Below, one piece after another: positions 22,116-33,436 of a stretch of 64,000 nt of DNA. The stretch lies in contig JAOWBW010000363.1 of assembly GCA_026119855.1 (NCBI GenBank), forward strand, positions 1,116,001 to 1,180,000, written 5' to 3'. Under the pieces are notes generated by a model that did no database searches, was not told the origin of the DNA, and saw only the letters and a list, made by a program, of their open reading frames with translations. Each line of letters opens with the position of its first letter. The first letter of the stretch is position 1. The translations under genes and the position numbers were made by a program. This DNA comes from Campanula takesimana. Taxonomy: Eukaryota > Streptophyta > Magnoliopsida > Asterales > Campanulaceae.

Positions 22116-22560
22116 TATGTCCTCATCGCGTTCTTTGATGACATTCTGTAGGCTGCCGACTCCTCGAGTCTCCTTCCTAAGCTCTCTTTTAGCTGAGCGA
22201 AGTTCTTTAGTTAGCTGCTTAATAATCTCCTCTTTGGCTTCTATTTCTTCCTTAGGGTAGCACTGTACCTTACCGACTTCATTGGTCTCCTCGGCATGAT
22301 CCTACACACCCCAATACTAAACTTAATTAGTACATAGTCCCAAGATTCCATTATAACATATTAGTAGAATGTAAATAGACATGTAATGAAGAGGTTTCTA
22401 TTTCCCCAAGTATATTCATACTTTACGTACACTCTTGTATTATTCCCAGAGATAGATTTTATCACTTGAACTTCCTCAAGTAAGATCTTATTCAAGTCAA
22501 GTACTAAGTTCTCCCATTAGTCCTAACTTTCAGTTTTCTCCCATAAGACCTAAAGCCATT

Positions 22561-22572
22561 GCTCTGATACCA
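22561..22572 (-). other. Gypsy2 primer-binding site (initiator tRNA-Met)
   Basis: The minus strand reads TGGTATCAGAGC, two bases inside the 5' LTR end at 22575. Confidence 0.92.
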
Positions 22573-22574
22573 AC

Positions 22575-25121
22575 TGTAACACCCCGAATTTTCTTATAAT
22601 ATCTGAGCATTTAATGGCATTAAATAACAATAATAAATACCTCAATTTAGGGTTCACAACGGCCCCTTATTTAAACCATAAATTCATAACAATAGCGGAA
22701 GCGTAACTTAAACTTGTCTTGGTAGGTAACAACCCTAACCATCAATGTACTTCAACTTACATCAAAATAAATAACGTACTTAAAACTACTAAATTAAGAA
22801 TCTTCAATCCACCGTCTTCCTACGGCTGCTTTCCTTGTCTTGTCCTTCTACTTAAATCCTGAAAGCAAAATTTATAGAGAAGGGATGAGCGAACGAATGC
22901 TCAGTAAGTTCATACGTGGCCTCTCCGGTTACTAAGGAGAGACGACCAGAACGAATACTATGAATAACTTTTACAAAGATAGGTTCAGTTACTTTTGGAT
23001 TCAAGACTGCAGAACAATACAGTCGTATTACTTTTAAGATTTTACTTCCAAAAGATTATGGCACTACAATCCAAAGGGATTCATTCAAGTTCCGTCAATT
23101 CCAGGGTAACGTACATTATAACCTCAATGCCAAAGGTACAATTTGTAAACCTAGCTTCTCAAGCCAATAGTGTGGGTCGTAACATATATGGTATCCACAC
23201 ATATATGCTCGGGGTCTAGAATCATCCTTGTAATCAGACAATTCCTGAGAGAAGGCATGTGATCACTCATGCAATCCCTAGTTTAAGGACGAGTCTTTTC
23301 TAACTGGACTGTCCGTCAATGTCTTTTCTAACTGGACATTGGCCACTCTAACAAGTAAGTGGTTAACTTACAAGTTAAAATGAGAACATACCAAGGTACA
23401 AGTATGTGATACAAGTTTCAAACTTCGATACTTAGTAGATCAATGGGGACATCACTAAGTATAGATTCTTTCAAGGAACGTTCAATAACGTAGAGTACAT
23501 TCAAATACTATCATGCCATACTGATAGCTAACTTTAGAAAAATACGGAATTCCAATAAACAGGAGTTCAAATACTGTAAGGAACGTAATCCCTTACCTGA
23601 ATTGCTTTTCCTCGCAATCTCCCCTCTGTGCAAATCTACAAGGCACGGAGTAATTTACTTTAGTACTCTCAACATGGTTAACTACTTCTACTGAGTTAAC
23701 TGAGAGATGTGTTTTAACTTCTTTACTTCGTTACTTCTTTTCTTACGTTTAAGTTTCTGACTTTGATTTACGAGTCAATCCTTTAACTTTGATATAATTG
23801 CAATTAAGTCCTCTAACTTTGGGTTAATTACAATTTGGTCCCTCAACTTTGGTTTAATTGCAAATTAGTCCTTCAACTTTGGATTAATTGCAGATTGGTC
23901 CTTCAACTTTAATTTAATTGCAATTTAGTCCTTCCACTTTGGATTAATTGCAGGAAGGTCCTTTGACTTTGGTTTTATTCATAAAGGTCCCCCAAGTTTC
24001 TTCTTCATCACTTAGGTCCCTCTAACTTCAAAGGTTTCCTTTTTATTCCTTCCAACTTTAATTCTTTTCAGTTTAGTCCTTTTCCGTTAGAAAACTAACT
24101 GAATTCTTCTAATCTTTTCTCTTCTCGTTAACTTTCTAACTTTCAAGGTCTTCCTAGTACTCATTCTATTTTCTCAAGTTAGTTTTCTAACTTTTTAAAG
24201 ATTCTCTTAAAGATTTCGTTTTCTTTTTGTTATAAACTTAACGAAAACACTAACTTCCCGTCCCAATTCTTAACATCTTCAATCAAGAATTAACACCCAA
24301 GTTATGACACCATTGCCGAATCATGTAGCTTCAATATCAATGATTTTGGTCAATTTTTCTTGATCTAAATTTTTCCATTGTAATTCCTAACATCAATTTA
24401 TTCATAACTTAATAACAAAAATCATTAAAATCAACAAAATCATTCTCAATCCTCTAGGGCCATTCGGCCGAATGAGATTTATGGGGAAAACCCATATTTT
24501 TCTTTCTTTTGATAAACCCAATTCAACCTCAATGATTTAATTGTTCAATCCCCAAGCATTGCATAGTATCAATCCATTCAAAACACGATTTTAAAATCAA
24601 TTTAAAAATACTCACATGGAGATCATCATATTCTCAAAACCTTTAGATCAAATCCATTGTCCTTTTTAAAGTTTTGTCATTGAATCACTAACATACAAAA
24701 ACCTTAATATTCATATCTTAAATCATGCATAACTTATAATTTACTAGCCCGAATTCAATGAAACAAATTTTGGAGAATAAGATTTAGCATTACCTTGAGA
24801 ATGAACGGATTGGATTTTTTTAGAACACTTCAAAATCTCCTCCCTCTTCCCCTTCCTTGCTGCGGCTGCTACAGTAGGTTTAGGGTTTTTTTTTTTTTTT
24901 TTTTTTTTTCCTTTTCCGTTTGTGTTTTTGATAACAAAGAATTCCTACTTTGACTAACTCAAGAATTTATACTTTGGATTGATTTCTAATTGGGTTAGGT
25001 TTATTAATTAAAAATTCGGGCCAACCCAAATTCTTTTTGGCCCGCTCTTTTAATTGTTCTATAACTCTAATTATTATTTAATTAAACCAATTAAAATAAT
25101 AAAAAAAATGCGGGTGTTACA
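22575..25121 (-). repeat. Gypsy2 5' LTR, complete (2547 bp)
   Basis: Plus-strand ends are TGTAACACCC and GGGTGTTACA. It carries the minisatellite (about 23760-24005) and a T homopolymer near 24890 that varies between the two LTRs. Followed by the TSD ACTTA. Confidence 0.93.
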
Positions 25122-25126
25122 ACTTA

Positions 25127-25354
25127 ATTATATATACCAAGTATTGAGGGGGGGGGATAATGGGGTGGTATAAGGGCAGAATAGGAAAACCCTACATAAG
25201 TTAAGCATGCGGGTTGGGTTCCGGCGGGTCAGATGGTATTACCAAACTCGGACCTAAACCCGCCAAATTATTGAATTTGGTGACCAAACCCGTCTCACTT
25301 GGCCGAAAAGTCTCAGAAATAGGTCGGGTTCGGTGAAATTGCCATCCCTGCGGG
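25127..25354. other. Host-element sequence between gypsy2 and the next hAT
   Basis: Continues the sequence interrupted at 13412. It includes a G9 run and GGGT/ACCC-rich subterminal sequence ending in GCCATCCCTG, the proposed right end of the 13204 hAT-like element. No gene. Confidence 0.5.
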
Positions 25355-26221
25355 TAGGGGTGTAATTCCGTGCGGGCTGCCCGTTTCCCGACTCGAGCTC
25401 GGCCCGGAAAAAAGAGGCCCGACTCGCGCGGATGTTGGTGAACGAGTCGAGTTCGGCAGCTACTTGAAGCTCGGATTGAAGATTGAGTCGAGTCGGATAG
25501 TTCGACTATCTTCACGAGCTACTCGTCGTCTTCTTCAACTCACGACCGTATGTTTGTCTCATTCCATCACCCCTGTAACAAAAACTCAAAAAAATAAAAC
25601 CCTAGGTTCGTTACACAACGCCAAGTCCCCTTCCGCTCGACTTTCAAGCCTCATACCCAACGAAGCTCTGAATTTGCTCAAGCAGCACAGAAGGATCGCT
25701 CGGAATTGATTCCGCCATACTGTATTCATCTCGTTCCGTATTTAACTGGGTTCCTTGCAATCAGAAGCTTTCGGTAAACGGACACCTATTTCAATCCTGT
25801 TTCTCTACGCCATTAAAGAGGGCTTCGAAGGAGAGTGGTGTTCTCAACCTGTTTGAAGCTAGAAATTGATTTACAAGCTTTACACAGTAAACGATGCAAG
25901 TTTTACAATCTAAACAATGCTAACCTTCCATTATTTCAAGTAGAATTGACCTTTCATTTCTTTTCAATTTTCAGTAGTGATAATATAAATAAGGAATAGT
26001 ACTTTTAAGTGGGTTACAGCTCACATGAAAGAGTCAAATGTTTTTCAACTTTCGAGCAATCGAGTTATTCGCCGTGGCCCGTCGAGTATATGCGATCCGA
26101 GTTCGGCGTGTCTATATAGACATCGACTCGACTCGTGTATTACCCGACTCGCTAATTTTATACTTTAGCTTGACTCGAAATCGACTATACTCGACTCGAA
26201 CTCGGCTCGTTTACAGCTCTA
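25355..26221. mobile_element. Non-autonomous hAT element, TSD CCTGCGGG
   Basis: Ends are TAGGGGTGTAATTCC and GTTTACAGCTCTA (inverse TAGAGCTGTAAAC). The octamer CCTGCGGG flanks both sides (25347-25354 and 26222-26229). Subterminal ACTCGA/TCGAGT motifs are abundant. It is 867 bp with no transposase. Same superfamily type as 43059-44427. Confidence 0.85.
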
Positions 26222-26679
26222 CCTGCGGGTAATAGGTTGCATTTTGGGGGACCACCTGGGATAAGTCCACCCACAAATCACAATCTTATCCCTTAAATCA
26301 CATTTGTACCCTTGATAACAATGAAGGGTGTTGTTATACACACCCGTAAAACTTATGAATACACCCGTAAAGCTAAACTCACCCCTAAAAAATAAAACAA
26401 ACTCACTAAACTTCCTATTATACCCTTCAACCCAAAAAAAACAATAATAATTCATATTCATACACCCAATCCACACCCATCAGTTTTGGGTTTACTATCT
26501 CTCTCTCTCTCTCTAAGTGTTCTTCCGACCTAGTTTTACCTTTCTTAAAATCCTTTCAATCTTTTCAATTTCTTTCTAATTTCTTTCCAATTTTGAAGGC
26601 TAATTAAAGAATAGACATTGAGGAACCAAACTAAGGCAATAATCCATGTAATGTTGAAAGATCTGAGTTGGAACTTGAA

Positions 26680-26930
26680 GTTTACGGGTTCGGCTACCCA
26701 CCACCGAAACTTATGCCACGGTTCGGCAAACTAGAGCGGAACTTTTTCAAATAATTCAGCCACAACCTATCGAAATATAGGATATGGTTCGGCCACACCC
26801 GACCGAACCATAGAATATGGTTCGGCCACACCCTACCGAACTATAGGATATGGTTCCGCAAACCAGATTGGAACTTTTTCTAATGGTTCGGCCACCTTTG
26901 ACCGAACTTTGAAAACCAGACTGGATTCTT
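26680..26930. repeat. Imperfect tandem repeat with TTCGGCCACACC core
   Basis: Five or so degenerate units of about 35-50 bp containing GGTTCGGCCAC and ACCGAAC in inverse relation, so each unit can fold on itself. Located in the left half of the MULE. Confidence 0.6.
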
Positions 26931-27186
26931 TAAAATATATATTGACACAAAAAAAAACAGTTAGAAGATAAGGAAAACTTAGAATTACATCCATTTGGTG
27001 TTCTGTATCAACAATGCTTGGACTTGATCACAGTGTGGTGTTTGGGTTTTGAAAGAAAATTTGATGAGTAGGTGATGGGTTTAGAAGAAGGAATAAATGG
27101 AGTAAGAAATGAGTTGGGAAATATGATGGTTAAAATTAATGGGGGGAATGTGAAATACCAATAGGTTGGTTGTTTGGGTGTATTAA

Positions 27187-28516
27187 GGCTAAAATATGTT
27201 TAGCCCCCCAAAGTATCCACCCATTCCCACTTTGGTACCCAAACCCAATTTTGTCCCAAAGTGACCCTCTTATTTGTCATTTGTCCCAGTTTGACCTATG
27301 ACCGCAAACGGCGTTAGAAAATTAACGAGAAATGGTCATGTGCATGCTATGTGCACAGTAATTAAAAGAAAGAAAAAGAAAAGGAAAAAGAAAAAGAAAG
27401 CAAATGCAAAAAAAAAGAAAATAATAATAAAAAAAAACCCAGTCCATATCTTCATCCAGATCCGGCACCCCCTCCATTTCACATTTTCACCCCAACATTT
27501 CATCCCTCTTTCTTCTTCCTCCACAACCACCGTCTCCCTTCCATCCTCCCTAACTCCAACTGCCAACCCAGCTCCTCTTCATCTATGATTTCCGCCATCT
27601 CCCATCCCCAGATCTGAGATTCTCCTCCGGCGTTCATGTCGTTTAACGCCGGCGTGTTTATCGCTGTTGTTCTTAGGAATGCCGGAGCCGGAGAGAGTGA
27701 AGGAGAGAGAGAGGATTTGCATCGGAGGCGAAGCCGGAGAGGGCATTTTCATTTACCGATGGAAATGCCCGAACGATGAGCAAAGCCGGCGACGAAGAAG
27801 ACGAAGACAACGAGTCCCTTCCCCCGTAAACGCCGATGACCATGGCGCCCCATAACCGCCGACGACCATGGCGCCCTCCTCGTCCTCTGCTCTCTCTCGT
27901 CCTCCACCTCCGCCTTCCCTTCATCTTCCCTAACTCCCCAATCCTCAATTTCTACATTTTCGAAATTCGTACTCCTTCCAGATTCATTTTTTTAGTGTAT
28001 TAATATGTACAAAATTGTATTTGATTTTCAGATATGTTCTTCTTATATGGGTCTCTTGAATTCTTAATCTGTACCAGTTTTATTTGGAGTTTGGATTCGA
28101 TTTTGATTTTTTTTCATCTCTTGATCTTGGTTTGGGGGAAATAATTTTGACTGTGAATTTGAGAGAATTGTTAGTGGTGGTGGTCGGATTCTGGAAAAAT
28201 GGCGGCGGTGGTCACCGGATTCTGGAAAATTGGTGGTGGTGGTGGCGGTGAATGAAGGTTGATGATGGTGGTGGTGGAGAAAGGGTATAAATGGACCTTT
28301 ATACCCTTCTATTTTCAAGAAAAATGATAAAAAGAACCCTCACATGACATGCACATGACCATTTCTCGTTAATTTTCTAACGCCGTTAGGGGTCAAGGGG
28401 GGTCATAGGTCAAACTGTGACAAATAACAAATTAGAGGGTCACTTTGGGACAAATTGGGTTTGGGTACCAAAGTGGGAATGGGTGGATACTTTGGGGGGC
28501 TAAACATATTTTGGCC
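27187..28516. mobile_element. Long-TIR MULE-like element nested in the MULE, TSD GGTGTATTAA
   Basis: TIRs of ~165 bp: GGCTAAAATATGTTTAGCC at the left and its near-perfect inverse at 28340-28516, including ACGGCGTTAGAAAATTAACG and AAATGGTCATGTGCATG. A ten-base flank GGTGTATTAA occurs at 27177-27186 and 28517-28526. The interior (about 27360-28330) has a purine-rich A/G tract, then GC-rich sequence with short ORFs that I do not recognise as a gene. Confidence 0.87.
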
Positions 28517-28740
28517 GGTGTATTAATGTTATGGGTGTCTTCAACATTTGGTAGGATTGTGTAGAAGAAAACAATTACGGGTGTACAACGTAGGTGGGTG
28601 TACAATATATATAAATGTTAGTTTTTGACATTTCCTTGGAGGGCAGTTTTGAAAAAACTTGGAATACGGGTGTATTCATAAGTTTTTACGGGTGTCAACA
28701 CCCAACAATGAACGTGTGAGAAACCCTATTCTCCCCGGTG

Positions 28741-28748
28741 TATATATA
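28741..28748 (+). promoter_or_regulatory. TATA box of a candidate host transcription unit
   Basis: TATATATA lies 55 bp before the first ATG (28803) and only 28 bp after the TSD of the MULE. The downstream ~50 bases could be a short 5' leader. This is the only promoter-like sequence in the window that is not clearly inside a transposon. Confidence 0.35.
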
Positions 28749-28777
28749 GTGAAACTCCAAAGAAAACTCCCTGCGCT

Positions 28778-28804
28778 CATCCATCCATCCATCCATCCAT
28801 CCAT
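28778..28804. repeat. (ATCC)n microsatellite abutting the candidate ATG
   Basis: Six ATCC units run up to CCATGG, so the repeat forms the last part of the putative leader and start-codon context. Confidence 0.9.
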
Positions 28805-31800
28805 GGAGGCTATGGTCTCCATCGGTTAATATTCGAATCATTTCCTTTTAATTATTCATGAATTTTAAATCTTAGGGTTTTGGGGCTGTGATTAGAAAGA
28901 GAGAGGACTCGAGTGGGGCGGCGGAGAGACGACGATGATTCAGAAATTGAATTCGAAATTAGGGTTACTTTGTGTGCCGCCCCCTTTTTCAATAGGGCTG
29001 GCTTTCTGGCATCGAGTAACTCATCGGATCTAATTCCTCTTTCATTTCCCTCTCCCTTTTACCTTCTTTTTCGATTTGGGTATTTGTACAATCCCCTCAC
29101 TGTGACAGATCTCAAAAAATTACACTTGATATGAGCCCTTCTCTTTCTAAATATTTTGATTTTGTTATTATTTACTTTTGTATTAATTTGTATGTTTGCA
29201 TTTGTTGTGTTAGTTGTGGACCGAAGTTTTATTAATTTCTCTATCTACCACAACTGTGCATAGATTAAAAGCCTGATTTTTATCATATTTTTCTGGAATT
29301 GTTTACGGAATAAAGTTGTCAAACTCTGTTCCGTAGATTTTATTTGGAATGTGATTTAGATCAGGCGGCGGCCAGACAACCGTAGTGATGGAATCCACAG
29401 ATGAACAGCTTTTTCTTGGTTCTGCTTGTCTACTAATTCCATCTCACATTTATTTTGTTTTTAAAACTCCATTTGTGAAGGGTTTTGAATCATATTTGGA
29501 CTAGACATGTCCAAACGGTTCTGGTTCCGGTTCCGGTTCCCGGTTCCCAAATAGCCGGAACCGTATTCGAACCATATTAATCCGGTTCCCGGTTCTATCC
29601 GCCGGTTCCATCACCATCTAACTTTTTTTTTTTTAATCCAAACCTCTTAAGACAGTAAAGACACTAACTAATCTGCTTTTTTTTTTTTTTCATTTCAGGG
29701 AGTATGTTTTTGGAAAGAATGAGAAGTGGATAAAATTTGGTTAGTATATTATTAAAGATAGAATAAAAATTCTAACAATATTTTTAGGAAAAAAAGGGGC
29801 GGCACTTTTATAATTTTATTAATATAATTGAAAATATTACAATGAGGGGGACAACCAAGTCTTTCCCTTTTATAATTCAAGGGTAGACAAACGGAGCCTA
29901 TACCTCTATATTACAACATTTATCTAAATTCTAGTCTAATTTAAATAAAACAACACTACAAGTACAAATACTAAATAAATGCTAAATATTACATTTAACT
30001 TACCTTGATCAATCGCTTTCCGTTGAATCGTCGAAAAATTCTTCATCGGATATAACATTGAGTTCTTGTTCTCTTCTATCCGCTTTCCACCGAATCATTC
30101 ACCAAAGTTTGATTTTCCAAATTTTCACAAGTCAAATTTGTGCGATGATCATCCAAAATATTTCCACTAATGCTAAAAGCACTCTCGACGGCAACCGCTG
30201 ATGCGGGCGCCGCTAATACCTCTTTTGCAATCATAGAAATAATACGAAATTGAGTTCCTCTTCTTGACCACCAACGTAAAATATCAAAGTCACTTGGATT
30301 TTCTTCATACTCAAATGACGTCGTTAAATAAGTATCAAATTCGGTAAAAGAGGTTTGTGAAGAGCTCCCTCCTTGAGACCGTTTTCTATTTATGTAGATA
30401 CTAGTCATCTAATTCATATTGGGGTCGACTTGAATGACCGGTTCAACTTGATCACCATAAAGTACACCGAACTCTTTATAAACATCTAAAAATGATTTTT
30501 TGCATTTTGAATGATTTGATAAACATTTGGATAATTGGGATCGTTTTCATGAAAAAAGTTAGAGTAGTAAAAATGAAGCAATGATTCTAAACCATCCTCT
30601 CTAACTATAGGATCCAATAATTTTGCAATTAAAAAAATCATAGGAAACTCATAAAAATATTTTAACCATTTTTCTTTCATACGTACGACCAAAGCACCAA
30701 TATTTTCGTCACGACTTAAACTTTGAGAAATTAAAACACAATGATCCAAAACTAAATCACAAGTTGGATAATACGTAACGGACAACTTCTCGGTGGCTTC
30801 CTTGAAAACTCTCAATATACCAATTAGGCCCTCACAAGAAACCCAATGTGAAGCAAACAATTGTTCCACATAGTTAACGGATGCTAAAAACATTGCAATA
30901 TGTTTTTTATATAGATAAGAATCGGCTGGTAGTTTATAAGTGGAATTCCACCTAGTTGGAACATCATTTGTAATTTTTTTGGGACGGATATTATTTGTTT
31001 GACAATATAATATCCATCGTCTTTCAATTGATTTCTTTTTATATAAAAAACGAATCCCCGCTTTAATGGGTGCAATGGAACTTTTCAAAGTATCTAAACC
31101 ATCTTGGACACATAAGTTTAAAATATGACAAATGCATCGAACATGAAAAAAACTACCACCCAATATTAGTTGACAAAATTCTTTTAATTGTTCAATACTA
31201 GCGGTATTAGCACTAGCATTATCAAAACCAATAGAAAAGCCTTTTCTCCCTAAATTGTATTCTTGTAAAATGGTATGTAATTGAAATGCGATATTATGCG
31301 CATTATGTTCTACGTCAAAATCTCGTAATGCAAGTAATCTTTTTTGAACTGTCTAAGATGGGTCAATCCAAATGACAAGTAACACCCATATAAAAATGTT
31401 CGATCCTTTTATCACTCCATATATCACAACAAATTGAAACTTTAGATTTTAAGTCGGAAAACATTTGAACACAATTATATTTATATTCCCCGACCAATTT
31501 CCGAACATCACGTGTAAGTGTACTATGTGGTACTCTTCTAGCGGCGGGGTTAAGACTCATTTTTGCAAAATCTTCGTAATAGTCATCCGCAAAACCAAAG
31601 GGAAGACCCTTTACACAAACAAATTTTGCCATATTTTTTCTATGCGAAGCCTCAGTATATTGAAATAGAGATTGAGTAGAAGATGTACCTACATTTTGCG
31701 ACGAAGCCGTGAATCCTTGAAGTTGACTTTGACCCGTTGTTACTCCCATCTCGGTAGGATGCTTGTTTTTTAAATGCTTATTATAATTTCCGTACCCTTG

Positions 31801-32988
31801 GCCTTGTTTCCACCCCATTTGATGTTTGCAATAGTTGCATTCCGCCACCCATTCACCATCTTTATTTTTTACTTTGCTAAGGTGACGCACCCACAATTCG
31901 GATCGAGGGGCCGTGGGCGCTCGACCTCGACCTCCTCTCGTGGCCACGGCTTGTGTAACATTATGCGCATCACTTTCTTCAATTTGTTGTTGTTGTTGTT
32001 CGTTGAATGCCATCACTTCTTCATCTTCTTCATGTTCTTCCATATTTTCACAACCAAGGCCCACCTCAAAATAGGGAATGTAAACACATCACCTTGCATT
32101 GGTGGTGGTGGTGGTGTTGTTGATGGGCGAGATGAAGTTGATTTGCTCTTTCTTCTAAATAAAGAAGACATAATTAAAAAAAAAAAATTGGGACGGATAG
32201 GATTTATGGGAAATTAAGGGATTGATGGAAAATATAGATGATTGAAGTTGGAGAATGGATAAAAATCTGAAAATATGAATGATTTAAGCAAGATAATTGA
32301 AGTATATGAGGAAATTTGTTAGAGAGAGTTAAGTAAGAGAGAGTTTGAAAGCTTGTGTGAAAAATAATGGAAGGAGGAGACTGCTATTTAGAGTTGAGAA
32401 ACAAGGTAGAAATCAGCCGTTAGTAACGACTATATTTAACGGACATATTCCATTCCAAGCCCAAGGTCCAAGTAAAACTGTCATGTGCCCAGGCACCCAG
32501 CCCACGCGTCAAAGTCTACGAAAAAAAAAGCAAAAAAGGGTCATTGAAGTCTGAACATTTAATTGTATTGGGTTGGGGGCATTTGGCGTGTGGTGTGAAT
32601 GTGTGTTGTGTGTGTCAGCCTTTAGGCATGTGTGTGAACTGTGAAGAGTGAATATGGTGGGTGGGTGAAGTCAGGAGGACTGGAGGAGTGTCTAGTCTTG
32701 TCTAGCTAGCTCTAGCATGGCATGGATGGGATGGGAGAACCTTCGGTTCCCGGTTCCGGAACCGCCGGTTCCTCGGTTCCCAATATGGTGGATTCGTATT
32801 CGAACCGTTTCAATCCGGTTCCCGGTTACGTCCGGTTCCCGGTTCCGGAGGTTCCCGGTTCTCGCCGGTTCCCGGTTCTACCCGCCGGTTCCGTCGGTTC
32901 CCGGTTCTATTTGGACATGTCTAATTTGGACAATAAACTATTAAATGGAATAGGGGCGGATTTTTTATATTCGCAAAACCCAAGTTGA
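28803..32988 (+). CDS. Candidate two-exon small host gene, exon 2 split by a hAT element
   Basis: Exon 1 would be 28803-28824 (MEAMVSI), with a GT donor at 28825, a 540-bp intron, and an acceptor TTTAGATCAG ending at 29364. Exon 2 continues in phase through 29365-29501 (motifs VVMESTDEQLFLG and FVKGFESYLD). The hAT element with its duplicated octamer interrupts it, and the frame resumes at 32932 and stops at TGA 32986-32988, about 71 residues in all. The phase matches at both the intron and the insertion point, and a TATA box lies upstream. Against it: the donor (GTTAAT) is weak, I recognise no family, and a frame this short could be open by chance. If real, the hAT has inactivated it. This is an inference, not a firm gene call. 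Confidence 0.25.
29502..32923 (-). mobile_element. Degraded hAT transposon with transposase pseudogene, TSD ATTTGGAC
   Basis: The TIR TAGACATGTCC at the left is matched by GGACATGTCTA at the right. The perfect 8-bp duplication ATTTGGAC lies at 29494-29501 and 32924-32931. Both subterminal regions are packed with CCGGTTCCCGGTTC repeats, plausible transposase binding sites. At 3422 bp with a near full-length transposase frame it was once autonomous. Confidence 0.92.
30076..32171 (-). pseudogene. hAT transposase, frameshifted
   Basis: The start is ATG 32171 (MSSLFRRKSKS, then a run of prolines). The order is the hAT one: BED zinc finger near 31850-31950 (WVRHLSKVKNKDG, CNYCKHQMGWKQG, HLKNKHP), a long RNase H-like catalytic core (CCDIWS at ~31405, IGFDNASANTASI at ~31220, HVRCICHILNLCVQ at ~31140), and the C-terminal hAT dimerisation domain (ILRWWSRRG, LAAPASAVAVESAFSISG near 30200). 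Frame changes lie near 32085, 31370 and 30490, with extra stops (a Trp codon become TAG near 31355, and TAG near 30410). The parts add up to about 690 codons, the usual size. No intact protein can be made. Confidence 0.9.
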
Positions 32989-33359
32989 AAAATTGTCAGA
33001 TATTAAGCTTTGATTCTGATAATGATGGGTGGTTGAGCTTCCTTTCAAGGCGGTTCCTGCTAGTATATTGAAAGGGAGCTTTCATACCATGTAAACGATG
33101 AGGAGGAAAGTCACTGCAATTACTACCTCTTCGTATGGCGATGATAACACTCGCTTCATTATTATTAATAATCAACTAGGTACCCCGTAAGAATATTTTA
33201 CCAGGGTACAAAAAAGTCCGAAAATCTCTCACAAAAGTTTAGTTATAATGATTTTATTTGTTTTTTAAATTAGAGTGTGGCGAGTCCATTATCGATGCAA
33301 TGAATGAAATATCTTCACCTCACTTTCTGAGCAAAATGTTGTAACTTTATTTTGTGCCC
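32989..33359. other. Unassigned single-copy-looking sequence
   Basis: Follows the candidate gene stop and precedes the Harbinger element; it continues after that element at 37071. No ORF with a recognisable domain. It could be the 3' part of the candidate transcription unit. Confidence 0.4.
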
Positions 33360-33436
33360 TTAGCGCAACTCCAACAAAATGGTATTAATTTGATAGGTAT
33401 CAAATTTAAAATTGGGATTTTTACCAATAAGTCTAT

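Larger units (their letters stand above)
13413..25121 (-). mobile_element. Gypsy2: Ty3/gypsy chromovirus-type element, integrase deleted
   Basis: Flanked by a perfect 5-bp duplication ACTTA (13408-13412 and 25122-25126). The LTR ends are TGTAACACCC and GGGTGTTACA. Minus-strand order: 5' LTR 22575-25121, PBS 22561-22572, coiled-coil ORF, gag-pol 18098-21262, then a copia remnant in place of integrase, polypurine tract and the start of the 3' LTR, then 3' LTR 13413-15964. The perfect TSD shows that the outer ends are original and that the loss was internal. Confidence 0.92.
13204..25350. mobile_element. Possible hAT-type non-autonomous element hosting gypsy2
   Basis: The left end TAGGGATGGAACGGG and right end GAAATTGCCATCCCTG (up to 25350) are short inverted matches. 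Both are followed inward by CGGG/CCCG-rich subterminal sequence. Flanking octamers CTGATAAT and CGGGTAAT (read across the nested 25355-26221 element) agree at six of eight positions. The gypsy2 element sits inside. The assignment is tentative because the TIR is short and the TSD imperfect. Confidence 0.35.
26326..28703. mobile_element. MULE-type element with perfect 9-bp TSD AACAATGAA
   Basis: Terminal inverted repeats GGGTGTTGTTATACACACCCG and CGGGTGT(C)AACACCC continue into AAAACTTATGAATACACCCGTA on both arms. AACAATGAA flanks at 26317-26325 and 28704-28712. A 9-bp duplication is the Mutator signature. It has no transposase. It holds another MULE-like element at 27187-28516. Confidence 0.88.

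Noticed and set aside
27298..27588. ORF with a long Lys run
   Set aside because: Produced by an A/G-rich tract inside the nested MULE; no domain.
32717..32988. Overlapping ORFs with repeated PGS/RFP wording
   Set aside because: Translations of the CCGGTTCCCGGTTC subterminal repeats of the hAT; only the last 19 codons (from 32932) are considered, as part of the candidate gene.
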